From NCBI GenBank assembly GCA_022414725.1, contig CM039463.1:22019511-22083510 (forward strand): a stretch of 64,000 bases of DNA. Reading direction: 5' to 3'. The notes under the pieces were generated by a model, which saw nothing but the letters and a program-made list of their open reading frames with translations, searched no databases and had not been told where the DNA came from. This stretch comes from Microglena sp. YARC. Taxonomy: Eukaryota; Chlorophyta; Chlorophyceae; Chlamydomonadales; Chlamydomonadaceae. Within the stretch, counting starts at the first letter, position 1, and every line of letters begins with the position of its first letter. The translations under genes were made by a program, and so were the position numbers. Positions 1-10,499 of the stretch are shown here, one piece after another.

Positions 1-1190
1 CGAGGCGTCGGTGGCACTCTGGCCGCCATCCAGTCCGCTTCCTTTCTGCTTCATGCCGCGGTCCCGAGCTGCCATGAGGTTCAGCACCTTGTTGTTTGGA
101 AGGACTGCCAAGCCGGCAGCAGCCATGGAAGAGGCATTGATGCCCTGGTTTGAGTTGGGGGTCCTGAGCATTGGAGTGGTGGATTTGGTTTGGAATGGTT
201 TGGAGTGGTTTGGCTGTGGTCGTGAGCGGCCATGAGGTCAAGACCCTTGCTGTTTGGAAGAACTGCCAAGCCGGCAGCAGCCATGCCATCAGAGAGGCAT
301 TCAGGCCCTGGTTTGCGTTGGGGGTCCTGGGCATTGGAGTGGTGGGTTTTGGTTTTATTATTTTGGTTTGAATGGTTTGTTATGGTCTGGCCGCGGTCCC
401 GAGCAGCCATGAGGTTGTGCACCATATTGTTTGGAAGGACTGCCAAGCTGGCAGCAGCCATGTTAAGAGCATTGAGCGCCCTGGTTGAATTGGGGGTCCT
501 GAGCATTGGAGTGGTGGGTTCGGCTTTATTTGGTTTGGTTTGGAATGGTTTGGCTGCAGTCGTGAGCAGCCATGAGGTGCAACCCTTTGTTGTTAGGATG
601 GACTGCCAAGCCAGCAGCCATGGCATTAGCTTGGCTTGGTTTGGAATGGTTCGGAATGGTTTGGCCGCGGTTGCAAGCGGCCATGAGGTGTAGCCCCTAA
701 CTGTTAGGAAGGACTGCCAAGCTGGCAGCAGCGATGCCATCAGAGAGGCATTGAGGCCCTGGTTTGAGTTGGGGGTCCTGAGCATTTGAGTGGTGGGCTT
801 GGTTTTATTTGGTTTGGTTTGGAATGGTTTGGCTCACGCCGTGAGCGCCATGAGGTTGAGCCCCTTGCTGTTAGGAAGAACTGCTAAGCCAGCAGCCATG
901 GTATTATCTTGGCTTGGCTTGGTTTGGTTTATAATGGTTTGGCCGCAGTCACAAGCAGCCAGGAGGTGTAGCCTTTGGTTGTTAGGATTGGGACTGCTAA
1001 CCAGCAGCCCATGGCATTAGCTTGGCTTGGTTTGGTTTGGAATGGTTTGGAATGGTTTGGTCGCGCCACAAGCAGCCATGAGGTTGAGCTGTTGTTAGGA
1101 AGGACTGCCAAGCAAGTAGCCGCCTTGGAAGAGGCAATGATTTCAGTTGGGGGTCCTGGGCATTGAGGGTCCTGGGCATTGGGGAAGGGA
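1..1190. repeat. ~165-bp degenerate tandem array
   Basis: About seven degenerate copies share the landmark 'gccatgaggt' (near 71, 230, 407, 570, 682, 848 and 1075), a 'ggaaggactgccaagc' block and a 'tggtttggaatggtttgg' block. Copy spacing is about 110-175 bp. The minus strand stays open for 234 codons (81-785), but only as a translation of the repeat, so I do not call it a gene. The array may start before the window. Confidence 0.9.
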
Positions 1191-2580
1191 GTGGAGGGAG
1201 TGCGTTTGATTTGGCAGTATCACTCTCTCCATCCTCAGCACTGCAAAACCTGAAAATATAACCTGCCTCAAAAGCTGCTGGTTGCTACGCCTGAAATATT
1301 GGCTACCACTGGGATGTTTGTTAATTTAAGAATAGTGAATTAATACAAAAACAAGTGTAATTAATTAATTTAATAGAATGAGTTAAATTAATTAAATATT
1401 GGCAACCATTGGAATTTCTGTCTGCTCCACGATTGGGACTGAAGACAGAAAACTAAGCATTTGGGAAAAGAACTTATCCGAAATGATTTCCCAACCATTC
1501 ATGCCCATACGGTTGTGTTTCTCCATAAGTGCCTAATCCCCAAAACGCTCTAATTCGGAAACAAGATGTGGACACATCCCAAAAATGCTCGGAATCGAAT
1601 TCTGAGTAGATAGCGTTTCTTGTGAGTGTTTCAGCTAGACGAGCAGCTATTTTTTGTTCCGATGGGCATTCGGTTGCGAGCAACCCAGGCCGGCGGGCAG
1701 TTGGCAGTACACGAGATGCACAAAATATTTTTGGGACAAATTAATCCGCGTCAAATACGAGGTCGCGCCGAGCTATCTGCGAATCAAGTTTCCGCGGGAC
1801 GAAAGGCATATCTAGCCCTACCGGAAGGTCGAGCTGCGCTTTAGCCTCGGCTTCTGAGTGAACTGCAATAGCAATTCCACCTGCCATTTCGGCCTACACC
1901 AGCATTCCACCTGCCATTTCGGCCTACACCTGGAAAAATCCCAAATCAAAATCTACCTTCAGATGTGGATGTTTGATGAGAAAAAGAAAAAAAAATGTTT
2001 TTGAATTCTTTTGGAAGTGCGGATTTGAAATTTCAAAATTCAAAATTCGATTTTTTTCGAAAAGTGATTCCGCACCCTTTGCTGAAAAGACGATGACACA
2101 AAACGATGCTGTTGCGGCTGTGCAGCTTGTAACATAATTAGGGACTCCTAAATTGGCCCAAAACGTGCAAATACTCAGTGATTTTTGGCTTTGTACAGCC
2201 GTACTGCCTGCACAGTATCTTCACAAACCTTGCTGTCGTGACAATGCCTTGTAAGGGAAGATAGGAAAACGGCATACCTAATTCAATTTTCAAAAAATAA
2301 AAATTGACTGCGTTTGGCTCCGTCCCACATTTGTGTAAAATCTGTCCTGACTTAGGGAACCCCATGGTGAAAAAAATAAAAGGTTTTACTTCATCTGGTT
2401 CACAAACCCTGAGCATACCCAAATCCAAGTATATATATGTTGAGGTGATGTGGTAAAGCAACTTTGTAGCATTTTTTTGTTTTCACTGGACTGGAGTCCA
2501 TGGGTCAAAACCGTCTGTCCCAAAAGGCCAATAATTAGGCACCTATGGAGATAGTGTAGTGCACTGCGTTTACGTTTGTT
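1190..2580. other. AT-rich stretch without a recognised gene
   Basis: I see no convincing coding region. The only clear structure is a 30-bp block, 'ccacctgccatttcggccta', duplicated head to tail at 1870-1930. Homopolymer A/T runs are common around 1990-2060. Confidence 0.6.
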
Positions 2581-2584
2581 TGGA

Positions 2585-2805
2585 TTGTTTTCTTTTTTTT
2601 TGGAGCCCCCCCTTCTCGGGGGCGGGAGCCCCCAGGGTTACCCCATTTTCTGTATGACTGTCCGACCGAAAAAATTGAAACCTGCCACGCCAGCCAACTG
2701 TCTCATAACGAACTGGCTTCGATCAGCTCCATTGTTGCCACATGTCGTTGTGTTGCCAACACAATCCGCAAATTTCCGTGTCGCTTGCGACGCTGCATAG
2801 GCCAT
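2585..2805 (+). repeat. Dispersed GC-rich repeat family A, copy 1
   Basis: It starts with a GC-rich block ('gggggcgggagcccccaggg'), continues through 'tgtccgaccgaaaaaa' and ends near 'cgcttgcgacgctgcatag'. The same order of blocks recurs at 34960-35175 (+) and, reversed, at 6465-6690 and 21430-21665. No coding capacity is recognised. Confidence 0.75.
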
Positions 2806-2842
2806 GCCCTTGGCATCGATACCGAACACAAAGCCAGTTCTC

Positions 2843-3238
2843 TCACCTGATGAAGGGGGACAGGGAAGATCGAGAGGAGCGCGAGGACCGCCCCGACCGG
2901 GAGGTTCGGTTCGGGTCCACGACACTCATCGTCGATCTCTCGACCCGCTCCACCCACTCTGGGTCATCCCCAGCGTCGTCCAGAGGCCGCTCCTTTGCTT
3001 CTAGCCCCAGCCGGTCAAAAAGGATGTTGGAGAAAGCCTGGAAGGAATCCAGGGGGTCAGAGTGGCCTGTCAAGTTCTCCTCCAGATTCTCGGGATCTAT
3101 TCGATTGGACGATTCGGACGACTGGGCTCTGTGTTGGCTGAGGAACGACATGGTTGATGGGTCCTGGCGGTTCTGGTGTGCTGCATCAATGGTGCCGCTC
3201 CCCTTTTCGCTGGTTCTCGCAATGCCACTGAGGGGCAC
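2843..3238 (-). CDS. Putative minus-strand exon, Ser/Arg-rich end
   Basis: An open stretch of 131 codons runs on the minus strand and ends at a stop at 2843. It encodes a polar, acidic segment with an amphipathic centre (FSNILFDRLGLEAKERPLDD) and a short basic Arg/Ser repeat before the end. Unlike the ORFs around it, it is not a simple-repeat translation, and its composition looks protein-like. The block around its 5' end (3200-3260) has a diverged duplicate at 3425-3500, as in the exon-cassette arrays just upstream, so it is probably the last exon of the same minus-strand gene. I do not recognise the family. The 5' boundary is uncertain; 3238 is only the first available start. Confidence 0.35.
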   Translation of the reverse strand: MPLSGIARTSEKGSGTIDAAHQNRQDPSTMSFLSQHRAQSSESSNRIDPENLEENLTGHSDPLDSFQAFSNILFDRLGLEAKERPLDDAGDDPEWVERVERSTMSVVDPNRTSRSGRSSRSSRSSLSPFIR

Positions 3239-3261
3239 TGTGTTTCTTAAGTAACTGGCGC

Positions 3262-3560
3262 TGGCGACAGAGACTGGAGGTGGGGTGGGGAGGGGGGGGT
3301 GGGGAGGGGGTGGGGAGGGGAGGTGGAGAGGAGGGGTAGGGGGTGGGATTAAGGGTTAATGGGATTAGGGGGTGGGTTGGGGGTTGGGGGTCGGGTATGG
3401 GGTTGGGGTAAGGGTATCAGGGGGTTGATGGTTCTTGCCACGTTGCCGATGGGCGCTGTGTTTCTGGAGTTACTGGCGCTGGCACCAGAGACTGAAAGGG
3501 TGGGGGTTGTGGGGGGTTGGGTTGGGTTGGGGGTAACGGGGTAAAGGGTAGGGATTGGTT
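3262..3560. repeat. G-rich low-complexity tract with duplicated exon fragment
   Basis: The sequence is mostly GGGT/GGGGA-type repeats. At 3425-3500 it carries a diverged copy of the 3200-3260 block ('gttactggcgctggc'). On the minus strand it could be an intron containing a duplicated exon. Confidence 0.6.
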
Positions 3561-3734
3561 TGGTTAATGGGGGGGTGGGGATGTCCATGCAAACTTGCTA
3601 AGTAGTCCATCAGCGCTGACAGCTCTGGGAACTCCATATTCAGGAGAGTAGGGGTTGGGTTGGGCGGGCCGTGGGATAGGGTTGTTGGGTTAATGCACTG
3701 TAGTGGTGTGGTGTGGTGTGGGGGTTGCCCTTGT

Positions 3735-4555
3735 GTACCTGCTACTGAATCAGATGTTGCTGATGGCACTGGGAACTCATCTTCATGAGAACCCTCGATG
3801 ACACAGGATAGGCACTTTTGTTTGTGTGGAGTGGGGTGGGGTTCATGGGGTAGAATCGCGTAGGGTGGTGTGGTGTGGGGGATGTCCTTGTGTACCTGCT
3901 ACTGAATCAGGCGCAACAGACGGCGCTGGGAACTCATCTTCCTGAGAACCCTCCATGACACAGGATAGGCACAATTGTTTGTGTGGGGTGGTGTGGGGTT
4001 GCATGGAAAAGAATAGCGTAGGGAAGTGTGGGGGATGCCCTTGTGTACCTGCCACTGAAGCAGACGTTGCTGATGGCGCTGGGAACTCATCTTCTTGAGA
4101 ACCCTCAATGCCATAAGATATGTTTTGTTGTGTGTGTCGTGATGTGTTGTGTTTTTGTGTGTAGTGTTGGGGTGGGGTTGCGTGGGGCAGGGTAGGGTGG
4201 TGTGGTGTGGGGGATGCCCTAGTGTACCTGGTACTGAATCAGACGCCGCTGATGGCGCTGGGAACTCATCTTCTTGAGAACCCTCCATGACACAGGACAG
4301 GGCACGCTGCTGCTCCTGACGGAAATTCGCTCTGGAGGCTGAACTTTGTCCCATGGAACTGGGAGAGCCATTTTCATCCAACGCACCACCAAGGTCGGAC
4401 AGCAGTGATGTGGGAACCTCAACGCGTAGAACTCCTCGCCACTGGCAGCCCTCGACTACTTGGGTTTGCATCTCGGTGAGCAGGTTGGTCTGGTCCTTGA
4501 ACAACACGTTAAGCAGCTCGGAGGGTTCTGGGGGGGGGGGGGGGGGGGGGGGCAT
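3735..4555 (-). CDS. Minus-strand exon with tandem partial copies (EDEFPAPS cassette)
   Basis: The longest copy reads open on the minus strand from about 4555 to 4230. It begins with a helical LLNVLFKDQTNLLTEM segment, continues through polar sequence and ends in MEGSQEDEFPAPSAASD, just before a splice-like donor (CCAG|GTACACTAGG). Three shorter copies of the EDEFPAPS end follow at about 4051-4115, 3898-3960 and 3741-3800. Each is followed by a donor of the form CAG|GTACACAAGG and a CCCCCAC-rich intron-like stretch, with spacing of about 155-180 bp. The conserved donor and synonymous-looking changes suggest real exons amplified with their introns. No family is recognised. Transcript structure cannot be settled without RNA evidence. 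Confidence 0.45.
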
Positions 4556-4930
4556 CTCCGTGAGCAGGTCAGTCCAGTCCTTGAACAGCAGGTTAAGCAG
4601 TTTGGAGGGTTCTGGATGGTGTGTGTGTGTGTGGGGGCGGGGGGGGGGTAGGGGGGGGGCACCTCTGTGAGCAGGTTGGTCTGGTCCTTGAACACAACGT
4701 TAAGCTGCTTTGGAGGATTCTGGGGTGGGGTGTGTTGGTGTGGGTGTGTGGGGGGGTGTATGTGGGGTGGGGGGCACCTTGATGAGCAGGTTGGTCTGGT
4801 CCTTGGACAACACGTTAAGCAGCTTTGGAGGTTCTGGTTGTGGTGTGGTGTGTGGGTGGGGGCACCTTGATGAGCAGGTTGGTCTGGTCCTTGGCAAACA
4901 CGTTAAGCAGCTGGGAAGGTTTGGGGTGGG
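4480..4930 (-). repeat. Five-copy exon-like cassette (LLNVLFKDQTNLL)
   Basis: Five minus-strand copies lie at about 4490-4550, 4560-4620, 4665-4725, 4775-4840 and 4865-4925. Each encodes a variant of PEPSKLLNVLFKDQTNLL, preceded by CCCCAG (acceptor-like) and followed by CAAGGTGCC or GAGATGCC. G/C homopolymer-rich spacers separate them. They continue upstream of the 3735-4555 exon and appear to be copies of its 5' end. Confidence 0.6.
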
Positions 4931-6440
4931 GGGGGAGATGAGAGGTGGCTGAGAGGTGGGAGGTAGGAGATGGGTGGGGGGTGAGAGATGGGGTGGGGGG
5001 TGGGAGATGAGAGGTGGGTGGGAGGTGGGTGGGGTGGGGGTGGGAGGTGGGAGATGGGTGGGGGGGTGAAAGGTGGGGGTGGGGGTGGGAGGTGGGTGGG
5101 GTGGGGGAGATGAGATGTGGGTGGGAGGTGGGCTAGGGGGTAGGAGGTAGGAAATGGGTGGGGGTGAGAGGTGGGGAGTGGGATGAAGGTGGGGTGGGGG
5201 TGGGAGGTGAGAGGTGGTGGGAGGTGGGAGATGAGAGTGGGCGTGGGTGGGGGTGGGAGGTAGGAGATGGGTGGGGGGTGAAGGTGGGAGGTGGGGGTGA
5301 GAGGTGGGTGGGAGGTGGGAGATGGGAGGTGGAGGGGGATGAGAGTGACAGGTGGAGGTACAGGTGGGGGATGAGGGGGATGTGGGGGAGGTGGGATGAG
5401 AAGGTGGGGCGGTGAGAGGTGGAGGTGGGGGAGGTGGGGGATGAGAGTGACAGGTGGAGGGGGTAGGGAGGGGGAGGGGAGAGTGAGAGGTGGAGGTGAA
5501 GAGTGGGAGGTGAGAGGAGGGAGGTGAGAGGTGGGTCTGAGATGGGAGATGAGAGGGGAGGGGGGGGGGTAGGAGATGGGTGGAGGGTGAGAGGTGAAAG
5601 GTGGGTGGGAGGTGGGAGATGAGAGGTGGGGGTGGGGAGTGGGGGATAGGTGATGGGTGGAGGGTGAGAGGTGGGAGGTGGGGGTGAGAGGTGGGTGGGA
5701 GGTGGGGTACGAGAGGTGGGTGAGAGGTGGGAGGTTAGAGGTGGGATGTGAAGAGGTGGGAGGTTTCAGGTGGGAGGTGGGGGATGAGAGGTGGGAGATT
5801 GGAGGTAGGAGGTAGGGGGCTGAAGGTGGTAGGTGGTATGTGTGAAGTGGTGGGTGGTGGGTAGTAGGTGGTGAGTGGTAGGAGGCAGGAGGTTGAAGGT
5901 TGGTGGTAGATTGGAGGTTGGAGGTGGTGGGCGGTAGGATGTTGGTGGTAGATGGGAGATGGGAGATAGGTGTTAGAAGGTAGGTGGTACATTGGAGGTG
6001 GTGGGTGGTGGGTAAGAGGTGGTATGTAGGAGGTGGTAGGTGGTAGGAGGTAGGTGGTAGATGGGAAGCGGTGGGTAGTAGGTGGTGAGTGGTAGGAGGC
6101 AGGAGGTTGAAGGTCGGTGGTAGATTAGAGGTTGGAAGTGGTAGGTGGTGGGTAAGAGGTGGTAGGTATAAGGTGGTCGGTTGAAGGAAGTAGATTGGAG
6201 GTGGCAGGTAGGAGGTTGGAGGTGGTAGGTGGTAGGAAGTTGGAGGTTGGTGGTAGATTGGAGATAGGTGGTAGGAGGTAGGTGGTAGATTGGAGGTGGT
6301 GGGTGGTGAGTAAGAGGTGGTATGTAGGGGGTGATAGGTGGTAGGTGGTAGGTGGGAAGTGGTAGGTGGTATGAGGTATGTGGTAGATTGGAAGCGGTAG
6401 ATGGGAAGTGGTAGGCTGGAGGTCGGAGGTTGAAGGTGGG
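4930..6440. repeat. Purine-rich GGTGGGAGAT minisatellite
   Basis: About 1.5 kb is built from variants of 'ggtgggaggtgggagatgag'. After about 5800 it drifts to 'ggtggtaggtggtagattgg'. Strand asymmetry is almost complete (G/A/T, nearly no C), and many GGG runs could form quadruplex or triplex DNA. Long minus-strand ORFs here are repeat translations. Confidence 0.9.
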
Positions 6441-6464
6441 GGTGAGTGTGTGGTGGGGGTGTGT

Positions 6465-6690
6465 TAGCGGGGGCGGGGGGGCGTAGCCAAACAAGTCCCT
6501 AGGCGCGTCGCAAGCGACGTGGAAAATTGACGGAGAGTGTTGGCTACCGGAGCGACAGGTGGCACTGGAATGGAGTGCAGCGGACCAAACAACATTGTTA
6601 GGGGTTACTTGCCAACAACACAACAGATGACCGAACTAAGGGGTGACCATGAGGGCTCCCGCCCCCGTGAGGGGGGGGCTCAGCCCCAAA
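6465..6690 (-). repeat. Dispersed family A, copy 2
   Basis: This is the reverse orientation of the 2585-2805 copy. It shares 'gacggagagtgttggc', 'gagcgacaggtgg' and the terminal 'gagggctcccgcccc' block with the copy at 21430-21665. Confidence 0.7.
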
Positions 6691-6905
6691 AGGAATCTGT
6701 CGACCCCAGCAACCGTGAGGGGGGGGGCTCAGCCCCAAAAGGAATCTGTCGACCCCAGCAACCGTGAGGGGGGGGCTCAGCCCCAAAAGGAATCTGTCGA
6801 CCCCAGCAACCGTGAGGGGGGGGGCTCAGCCCCAAAAGGAATCTGTCGACCCCAGCAACCGTGAGGGGGGGGGCTCAGCCCCAAAAGGAATCTGTGGACC
6901 CCAGC
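6655..6905. repeat. ~49-bp tandem repeat, five copies
   Basis: The unit contains 'gggggggctcagccccaaaa' and 'ggaatctgtcgaccccagca'. Copies are nearly identical except for G-run length, so the array is young. It begins inside the GC-rich end of the family A copy and looks like a local amplification of it. Confidence 0.95.
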
Positions 6906-6939
6906 AAATCTACTCACCAACATTGACTCCAAGCGCATC

Positions 6940-7790
6940 CCTCCAGAATTCAGTTGAAGCTGTGTTCTGTTCACAAGAAAGAGACACGGTGTCTTGTGTG
7001 TTTATGTGGGTGCGTATGTGAGGGTCGTGGGTGTGTTTTTTGTTTTGTGTGTGTGTTTGTGCGTGTTGTGTGTGTGTGTTTCTGGGTTGTGTGTGTGTTT
7101 GTATGTGTGTGTGTATGTGTCGTGTGTGTGTCTGCTCATGGAAATATTGGTTGAAGCTGTGTTCTGTTCACAAGAAAGAGACACGGTGTCTTTTGTGTTT
7201 ATGTGGGTGTGTACGTGGGGGTCGTGGGTGTGTTTTTTGTTTTGTGTGTGTGTTTGTGCGTGTTGTGTGTGTGTGTTTCTGGGTTGTGTGTGTGTTTGTA
7301 TGTGTGTGTGTGTATGTGTCGTGGGTGTGTCTGCTTATGGAAATATTTGTTGAAGCCGTGTTCTGTTCACAAGAAAGAGACACGGTGTCTTGTGTGTTTA
7401 TGTGGGTGTGTATGTGGGGGTCGTGGGTGTGTTTTTTGTTTTGTGTGTGTGTTTGTGCGTGTTGTGTGTGTGTGTTTCTGGGTGGTGTGTGTGTTTGTAT
7501 GTGTGTGTGTATGTGTCGTGTGTGTGTCTGCTCATGGAAATATTGGTTGAAGCTGGTTCTTTTCACAAGAAAGAGACACGGTGTCTTGTGTGTTTATGTG
7601 GGTGTGTATGTGGGTGTCGTGGGTGTGTTTTGTGTGTCTTGTGTGTGTTTGTGTGTGTCGTGTGTGTGTGTCGTGTGTATTTGTATGTGCGTGTGCATAT
7701 GTCTTGTGTTTTGTGTGTGTCTGCTCTTGGAAATGTCGGTTGAAGCCGTGTTTTGTTCATAAGAAAGAGACACAGTGGGTTGGGTTGATC
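6940..7790. repeat. ~195-bp tandem array with GT microsatellite core
   Basis: Four to five units start with 'gttgaagctgtgttctgttc' and 'acaagaaagagacacggtgt', run through GT-rich sequence and end in 'tctgctcatggaaatattgg'. On the minus strand each unit has an acceptor-like CTTGTGAACAG before a short open block. A related unit ends the GT tract at about 11745. Confidence 0.9.
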
Positions 7791-7935
7791 ACTGTAGCAC
7801 GAACTCAGGGCACCTGTTGGTAAAAACATTTGTTTTGGGGTTCAGTTTCATCAGTGCTTTTCTCTTTAAGCCCCTCCTATCACGGTTGGGCAAGTCCCTT
7901 TAGCCTATTTGGCCTACCCCTGGACTATAACATAC
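7780..7935 (+). repeat. Dispersed repeat family B, copy 1
   Basis: The copy runs from 'gatcactgtagcacgaactc' through 'cctatcacggttgggcaagt' to 'cctatttggcctacccctgg' and 'actataac'. The full version recurs at 37915-38055, and its 3' half at 8545-8640. Short 3' fragments occur in the 12.3-14.6 kb array. It is probably a non-autonomous mobile sequence of unknown class. Confidence 0.7.
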
Positions 7936-7977
7936 ACAAGGAAGAGACATAGTGGGGTGCCACAGAGGCGATCATTA

Positions 7978-8215
7978 GGATGCTGCTGCTGCTGCTGATG
8001 ATGATGATGATGGTGATGATGATAGTGATGGTGAGGATGCTGCTGCCGATGGTGGTAATGATGCTGATGACGCTGATGATGGTGATGACGCTGATGGTGG
8101 TGGTGATGATGATGGTGGCGATAATGATGATGATGGTGGTGGTGATGATGAGGAGGAGGAATAGGATTACAGTTCTCCTGATGCCCTACTGGACTTCAAA
8201 TGAGCCCGTGGCACG
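7978..8215. repeat. GAT trinucleotide tract with conserved flank
   Basis: An imperfect (GAT)n tract of about 180 bp is followed by 'ctcctgatgccctactggac'. The same flank, 'cctggtgccctagtggactc', follows GAT tracts at 17185-17325 and 43190-43370. The tract plus flank is therefore a dispersed unit, not a chance microsatellite. Confidence 0.8.
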
Positions 8216-8348
8216 AGAGGAGTCAAATGTGCATTATGAACATCACGAAATATTAATGTGCCAATCTTTCCAGTGAAACATTTCCTCGGTTATCCGAGTA
8301 TGGTTTACACATGTAAGCAACAGGAAGACAGGTAAAGGCAACAATAAC

Positions 8349-8508
8349 TAGGGATCGGCAATATGATATCATATGAAGCCGGCGGTCTGACTAGGTAACT
8401 TTGGCCTGGGGCACCATATCATATGATATTAAATCATATGATTTTTGTATGATATCAAATGATATCATACTCGTATTTGGTCAACATCATATGATTTGCC
8501 GTTCCCCA
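8349..8508. mobile_element. hAT-like MITE, family 1, with 8-bp TSD
   Basis: This is a 160-bp AT-rich element with terminal inverted repeats: TAGGGATCGGCAA on the left, and the reverse complement of the right end is TGGGGAACGGCAA. The interior contains several 'atatgatatcatat' palindromes. It is flanked by the perfect 8-bp direct repeat 'acaataac' at 8341-8348 and 8509-8516. A TAGGG terminus with 8-bp target duplication is typical of hAT non-autonomous elements. Related copies lie at 9318-9400, 30109-30266, 31310-31343, 37526-37665 and 42283-42440. Confidence 0.85.
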
Positions 8509-8544
8509 ACAATAACACACATGATGCAAACTCAAATGCTTAGT

Positions 8545-8640
8545 CGTCAATCATCAATGCTTTTTCTTTTGAAGCCCTTCCCATCACGGTTGGGCAAGTC
8601 CCTTAAGCCTATTTGGCCTACCCCTGGACTGTAACAAACA
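8545..8640 (+). repeat. Dispersed family B, copy 2 (3' half)
   Basis: It matches the 3' half of 7780-7935, including 'catcacggttgggcaagtcc' and 'cctatttggcctacccctgg' followed by 'actgtaac'. Confidence 0.7.
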
Positions 8641-9318
8641 TACATGCATACAGTCGTATGCAAAGATGCAAGCCGAGAAGTGCTTGAGTAAGTCTAGACT
8701 GGTAAGAGTCCCACCCACTGCAGGGTACCGGCTCACTAGGTAGGACCATCTAGTCTCACATCGCCCTGCAGGTCTTCAAGGGTGGAAGCAAAGGATCCTC
8801 AGGTATGCATATATACATGCATATAAACAGCAACTCTAACTTAACTAACTAACTCCACTATCTCCTACTTTTCTGGGATACTTTCAAGATTCACCTGATA
8901 AGGCATGCTGGATCAGTCTTTAGTCATTCTGCAGTGTTCCCTTGACCCTAAGTACATAGATACTTTCAAGATTCACTTGATGAAGCATGCTGGAGCAGTC
9001 TGAGGTCATTCTGCAGTGTTCTCATGACTCAGATCCTGCTGGAGCTACGGTTGCTGTTACTGGATCTACAGCCGCTGGAGCTGGAGCTGTATGATCTTGA
9101 GCTGCAACTGCTACATCTCCTGGAAAGTACATCTCCTGGAAAGTACATCTCCTGGAAAGTACATCTCCTAAAAAGTAAATAACCCCACCTACCCCTATCC
9201 ACCTCCCATGGTTCCCAAGTATAAATACCCACCTACCCACATACACCTACCCAGCCACACCCACTCAACCGCCTCCCACCGCAAGGACAGAGAAGGACAG
9301 TACAGCTAGGACAAAGTT
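8640..9318. other. Mixed stretch with short duplications, no recognised gene
   Basis: A ~75-bp block beginning 'atactttcaagattcac' and ending 'cattctgcagtgttc' is duplicated at about 8879-8945 and 8960-9022. Four copies of the 16-mer 'acatctcctggaaagt' lie at 9113-9176. I see no coding evidence. Confidence 0.6.
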
Positions 9319-9400
9319 GCCAATCATATATGATATCATATGATACAATTTGTATGATATCATACTCGCCTTTGGTTAACATCATGTGATATGCCGATCC
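9318..9400. mobile_element. MITE family 1, internally deleted or truncated copy
   Basis: The right half matches the 8349-8508 element: 'atatgatatcatatgat', 'tttgtatgatatcatactcg', 'cctttggttaacatcat', ending 'gatatgccgatcc'. The left terminus is lost or degenerate. Confidence 0.65.
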
Positions 9401-9459
9401 ATATATATACATACATACATACATATATGTTGATATGTATACATACATCTATATATATA

Positions 9460-10485
9460 AAGAAATCATGGTCGTGGTCGTGGTGGTCGTGGTGGTGTCA
9501 TCGCGTTACCGACTTAACCAACTTCCCGCCCAGCCAATTCCCGCCCAGCCAATTCACGCTTTTAATCCCTCCTGCTTCAACTTCTGTCTGATTGGCCTCC
9601 TTCGAATTCTGCCTTATGCAACCTTCGCCTCCTGCGTATTCTACCTGTTGCGCATCCCGCCCGATTTCTCCTTTTCCCGCCTGTGTTCATCCACCTGATT
9701 TCGGTAGCGCTACAGTTCGTCTTCCTACAAGCTTTTCCCCCTGATTGGCCTCCTGCGAATTCTGCCTTATGCAACCTTCGCCTCCTGCTTATTCTACCTG
9801 TTGCGCATCCCGCCCGATTTCTCCTTTTCCCGCCTGAGTTCATCCAGCTGATTTCGGTAGCGCTACAGTTTGTCTTCATACAAGCTTTTCCCTTTGCAAG
9901 ACCTTTCCCTTGCGTCAAGAGACCTGTCGCTGCGCACAACGGGAGGTGACGTGGTGAGTCGGCCGAACTGTCAGAAATGTCCGAATCGCATCCATCCCAT
10001 GTCACAAACTTGACTGCAAATTCTTCCCACTGCATTGAGAAAGATGTCGCTCCGCATTGTGTCATAGCAAGTACGCATCAAAGTTGATCGAATGAAAAAT
10101 CTCGCTGAGCATTCTCGCCCTAACTTGACCGAACATATAAAATCAGCAACTTGACTGCAACTTCTTCCCACTGCATCGAGAGACATGTCGTCGCTGTGCA
10201 TTGTGCTATAGCGAGCACGCGGCAAAGTTGAATGGATGAACTTAGCGATGTTTCCAAGTCTCAGATCGAGTTGACTTCGGGAGCAGTTGCGGTGAACAGG
10301 ATTGTTCTTCGGCCGAACTGAATACATGCTCGCTAACAAGAAGCTTTAGTCATATACAGTTGCGATTGCGCAGGTTCAGCTTTTTCAGTGGGGTCGACTA
10401 TCGATCACAGCTGAGGTGGCAGGGAAGCAGGTCCGATGCTTTTAGCGGAGTCGGATGATGCGCAAACGTTGTCGATGCTCATCGT
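9460..10485 (-). mobile_element. Dispersed 1.05-kb element, copy 1 (inverted relative to copy 2)
   Basis: This is nearly identical, in reverse orientation, to 26126-27185. The two differ by scattered single bases and one extra 'attggctgggcgggaattgg'-type unit in copy 2. The outer ends of both lie at (TA)n-rich DNA next to 'catggtcgtggtcgtgg', and the inner ends are at 'gttgtcgatgctc'. The interior holds two tandem ~140-bp units and two ~180-bp units. No transposase motif is visible, so the class is unknown. Confidence 0.8.
9577..10065 (-). CDS. ORF of unknown function inside the 1.05-kb element
   Basis: A 162-codon ORF is conserved over its whole length in the inverted copy at 26544-27032. 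The middle and end consist of two ~45-residue repeats with pattern KACRKTNCSATEI, WMN, GGKRRNRAGCATGRI and RRRRLHKAEF, rich in Arg, Lys and Cys. Conservation simply follows the very high nucleotide identity of the two copies, so it does not by itself show coding selection. I do not recognise a domain. A polyprotein remnant or a non-coding repeat read by chance are both possible. Confidence 0.3.
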   Translation of the reverse strand: MTQCGATSFSMQWEEFAVKFVTWDGCDSDISDSSADSPRHLPLCAATGLLTQGKGLAKGKACMKTNCSATEISWMNSGGKRRNRAGCATGRISRRRRLHKAEFAGGQSGGKACRKTNCSATEIRWMNTGGKRRNRAGCATGRIRRRRRLHKAEFEGGQSDRS

Positions 10486-10499
10486 CCCGTTTGCCTTTC

